From NCBI GenBank assembly GCA_021793135.1, contig JAJYTI010000110.1, forward strand, positions 1 to 7,449: DNA of 7,449 nucleotides. The letters are read 5' to 3'. Position 1 is the first letter of the stretch, and every line of letters starts with the position of its first letter. Under the pieces are notes generated by a model. That model was not told the DNA's origin. It was given only the letters and a program-made list of their open reading frames with translations, and did not search any database. Of the stretch, positions 6,730 to 7,449 are shown piece by piece. The position numbers were made by a program, and so were the translations under genes. The DNA is from Bacteroidota bacterium. Lineage in GTDB: Bacteria; Bacteroidota; Bacteroidia; Flavobacteriales; Flavobacteriaceae.

Positions 6730-7434
6730 TTATTCCCCTAAAACACTCCATCCACTCATCATAATCCCCATAGCTTTAAAAGTCCAAGAAATATCTGAAT
6801 CATCATAAATAGGTTCTGAAGTGCGAATCTGAAGTTCATTTTTAGCTATAGCCCGGGCATCAATTTTTTTTGGTTTCATAATCATTGTTGGAACCTCTGT
6901 GTTCTCTTCAAAAAACACTTCTAATTCGATAATACCATCTTCTTCTGGTAAATAATAAGGATGAGAAAAATTGATTGTTTTTGAAAACTTTGGGGAGGTA
7001 TATACATTTATTTGATATACCTGTAGAGAACCTAAGGGGTTCGAAAAACTTTGCCAGTCGGTCGATATTTTAAATTCATCTTTTAAGGTATATATTGTGA
7101 GGTCTGCCTCATATCCTAAAATGTTTTTGCGTTTTCCGCTTACTTTACGATTAAACATATCTATGGATAGATCGCCTGCTAGATCCATGTTTTGATTTTT
7201 ATCGTCTAAACTATACTTTACAGAAAGCTCTTTATTTTCTTCTGTGATTTCTGGATGGTTTACATACGTTTTGAGATATAATTTACCAAAGTTTTGATCT
7301 AAATCATGGTAGTTATCATAATCATATCCAAAACCTTTATGTACTCCTAAGACCTGATTATCTTTGATATAATATGTCGGAACAACACTGTTCATAACAA
7401 TTCCTAAAGCCAGCATGAGATTCCTTTGATTCAT
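6730..7434 (-). CDS. unrecognised protein, possibly exported; 5' end near the window edge
   Basis: The frame gives 234 residues from ATG 7434-7432. It stays open for the five codons upstream to the edge (DLIND), so an earlier start outside the window is possible. The N-terminus NLMLALGIVMNSVVPTYY is hydrophobic enough for a weak signal sequence or anchor, but lacks a basic start and a clear cleavage site. The rest is soluble in character, rich in D, E, K and Y, with predicted beta strands (KLYLKTYVNHPEI, ADLTIYTLKDEFKIS, LQVYQINVYTS) and an acidic stretch EEDGIIELEVFFEEN. It ends in the hydrophobic MGIMMSGWSVLGE. There are no cysteines and no catalytic motif that I can identify. I do not recognise the family. 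It converges on the histidine kinase gene and shares no evident operon within the window. Confidence 0.6.
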   Translation of the reverse strand: MNQRNLMLALGIVMNSVVPTYYIKDNQVLGVHKGFGYDYDNYHDLDQNFGKLYLKTYVNHPEITEENKELSVKYSLDDKNQNMDLAGDLSIDMFNRKVSGKRKNILGYEADLTIYTLKDEFKISTDWQSFSNPLGSLQVYQINVYTSPKFSKTINFSHPYYLPEEDGIIELEVFFEENTEVPTMIMKPKKIDARAIAKNELQIRTSEPIYDDSDISWTFKAMGIMMSGWSVLGE

Positions 7435-7449
7435 GTCATTTATTAGGTC

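Overview
The window looks like accessory chromosome from a member of the Bacteroidota, probably a flavobacterium or a relative. The evidence is low GC, AT-rich leaders without clear Shine-Dalgarno sites, matches to the Bacteroidota -7 element TAnnTTTG, signal peptides cut just before a glutamine (AFA|Q, GKA|Q, LHA|Q), a WG-repeat protein, and a TPR sensor histidine kinase of the type common in this phylum. No rRNA, tRNA, CRISPR array or recognisable transposase is present.

Layout. From the left edge to about 1256 two genes run leftwards: an exported SH3-like protein (468-1256) and then a WG-repeat protein cut by the window edge (1-431). A divergent intergenic region (1257-1387) carries a TAnnTTTG box for each direction and a perfect dyad between them. 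Rightwards follows a tight group: a small predicted outer-membrane barrel (1388-1873), a membrane-anchored protein resembling the Tli4 immunity protein of type VI lipase effectors (1923-2918), and an exported fragment that ends abruptly (2930-3208). Next come an unrecognised exported protein with paired cysteines (3312-4175) and a hybrid TPR/histidine kinase with no response regulator beside it (4279-6300). A 429-bp very AT-rich convergent gap (6301-6729) separates these from an unrecognised leftward gene (6730-7434) at the right edge.

How the parts may fit. The N-termini of nearly all the proteins carry a signal peptide or membrane anchor, the 234-aa protein at the right edge being the weakest case, so the window mostly encodes envelope and periplasmic proteins. 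The Tli4-like protein is the only one with a recognisable specific role (protection against a periplasmic phospholipase delivered by a type VI system). WG-repeat and SH3-like exported proteins are often found with it in variable Bacteroidota loci. The left ~3.2 kb is visibly less AT-rich than the right ~4.2 kb, and the change falls at the truncated gene near 3.2 kb, which suggests a recombination junction. My best reading is an orphan immunity/envelope-defence patch next to an unrelated sensor gene. That is inference, because no toxin or secretion gene lies in the window.
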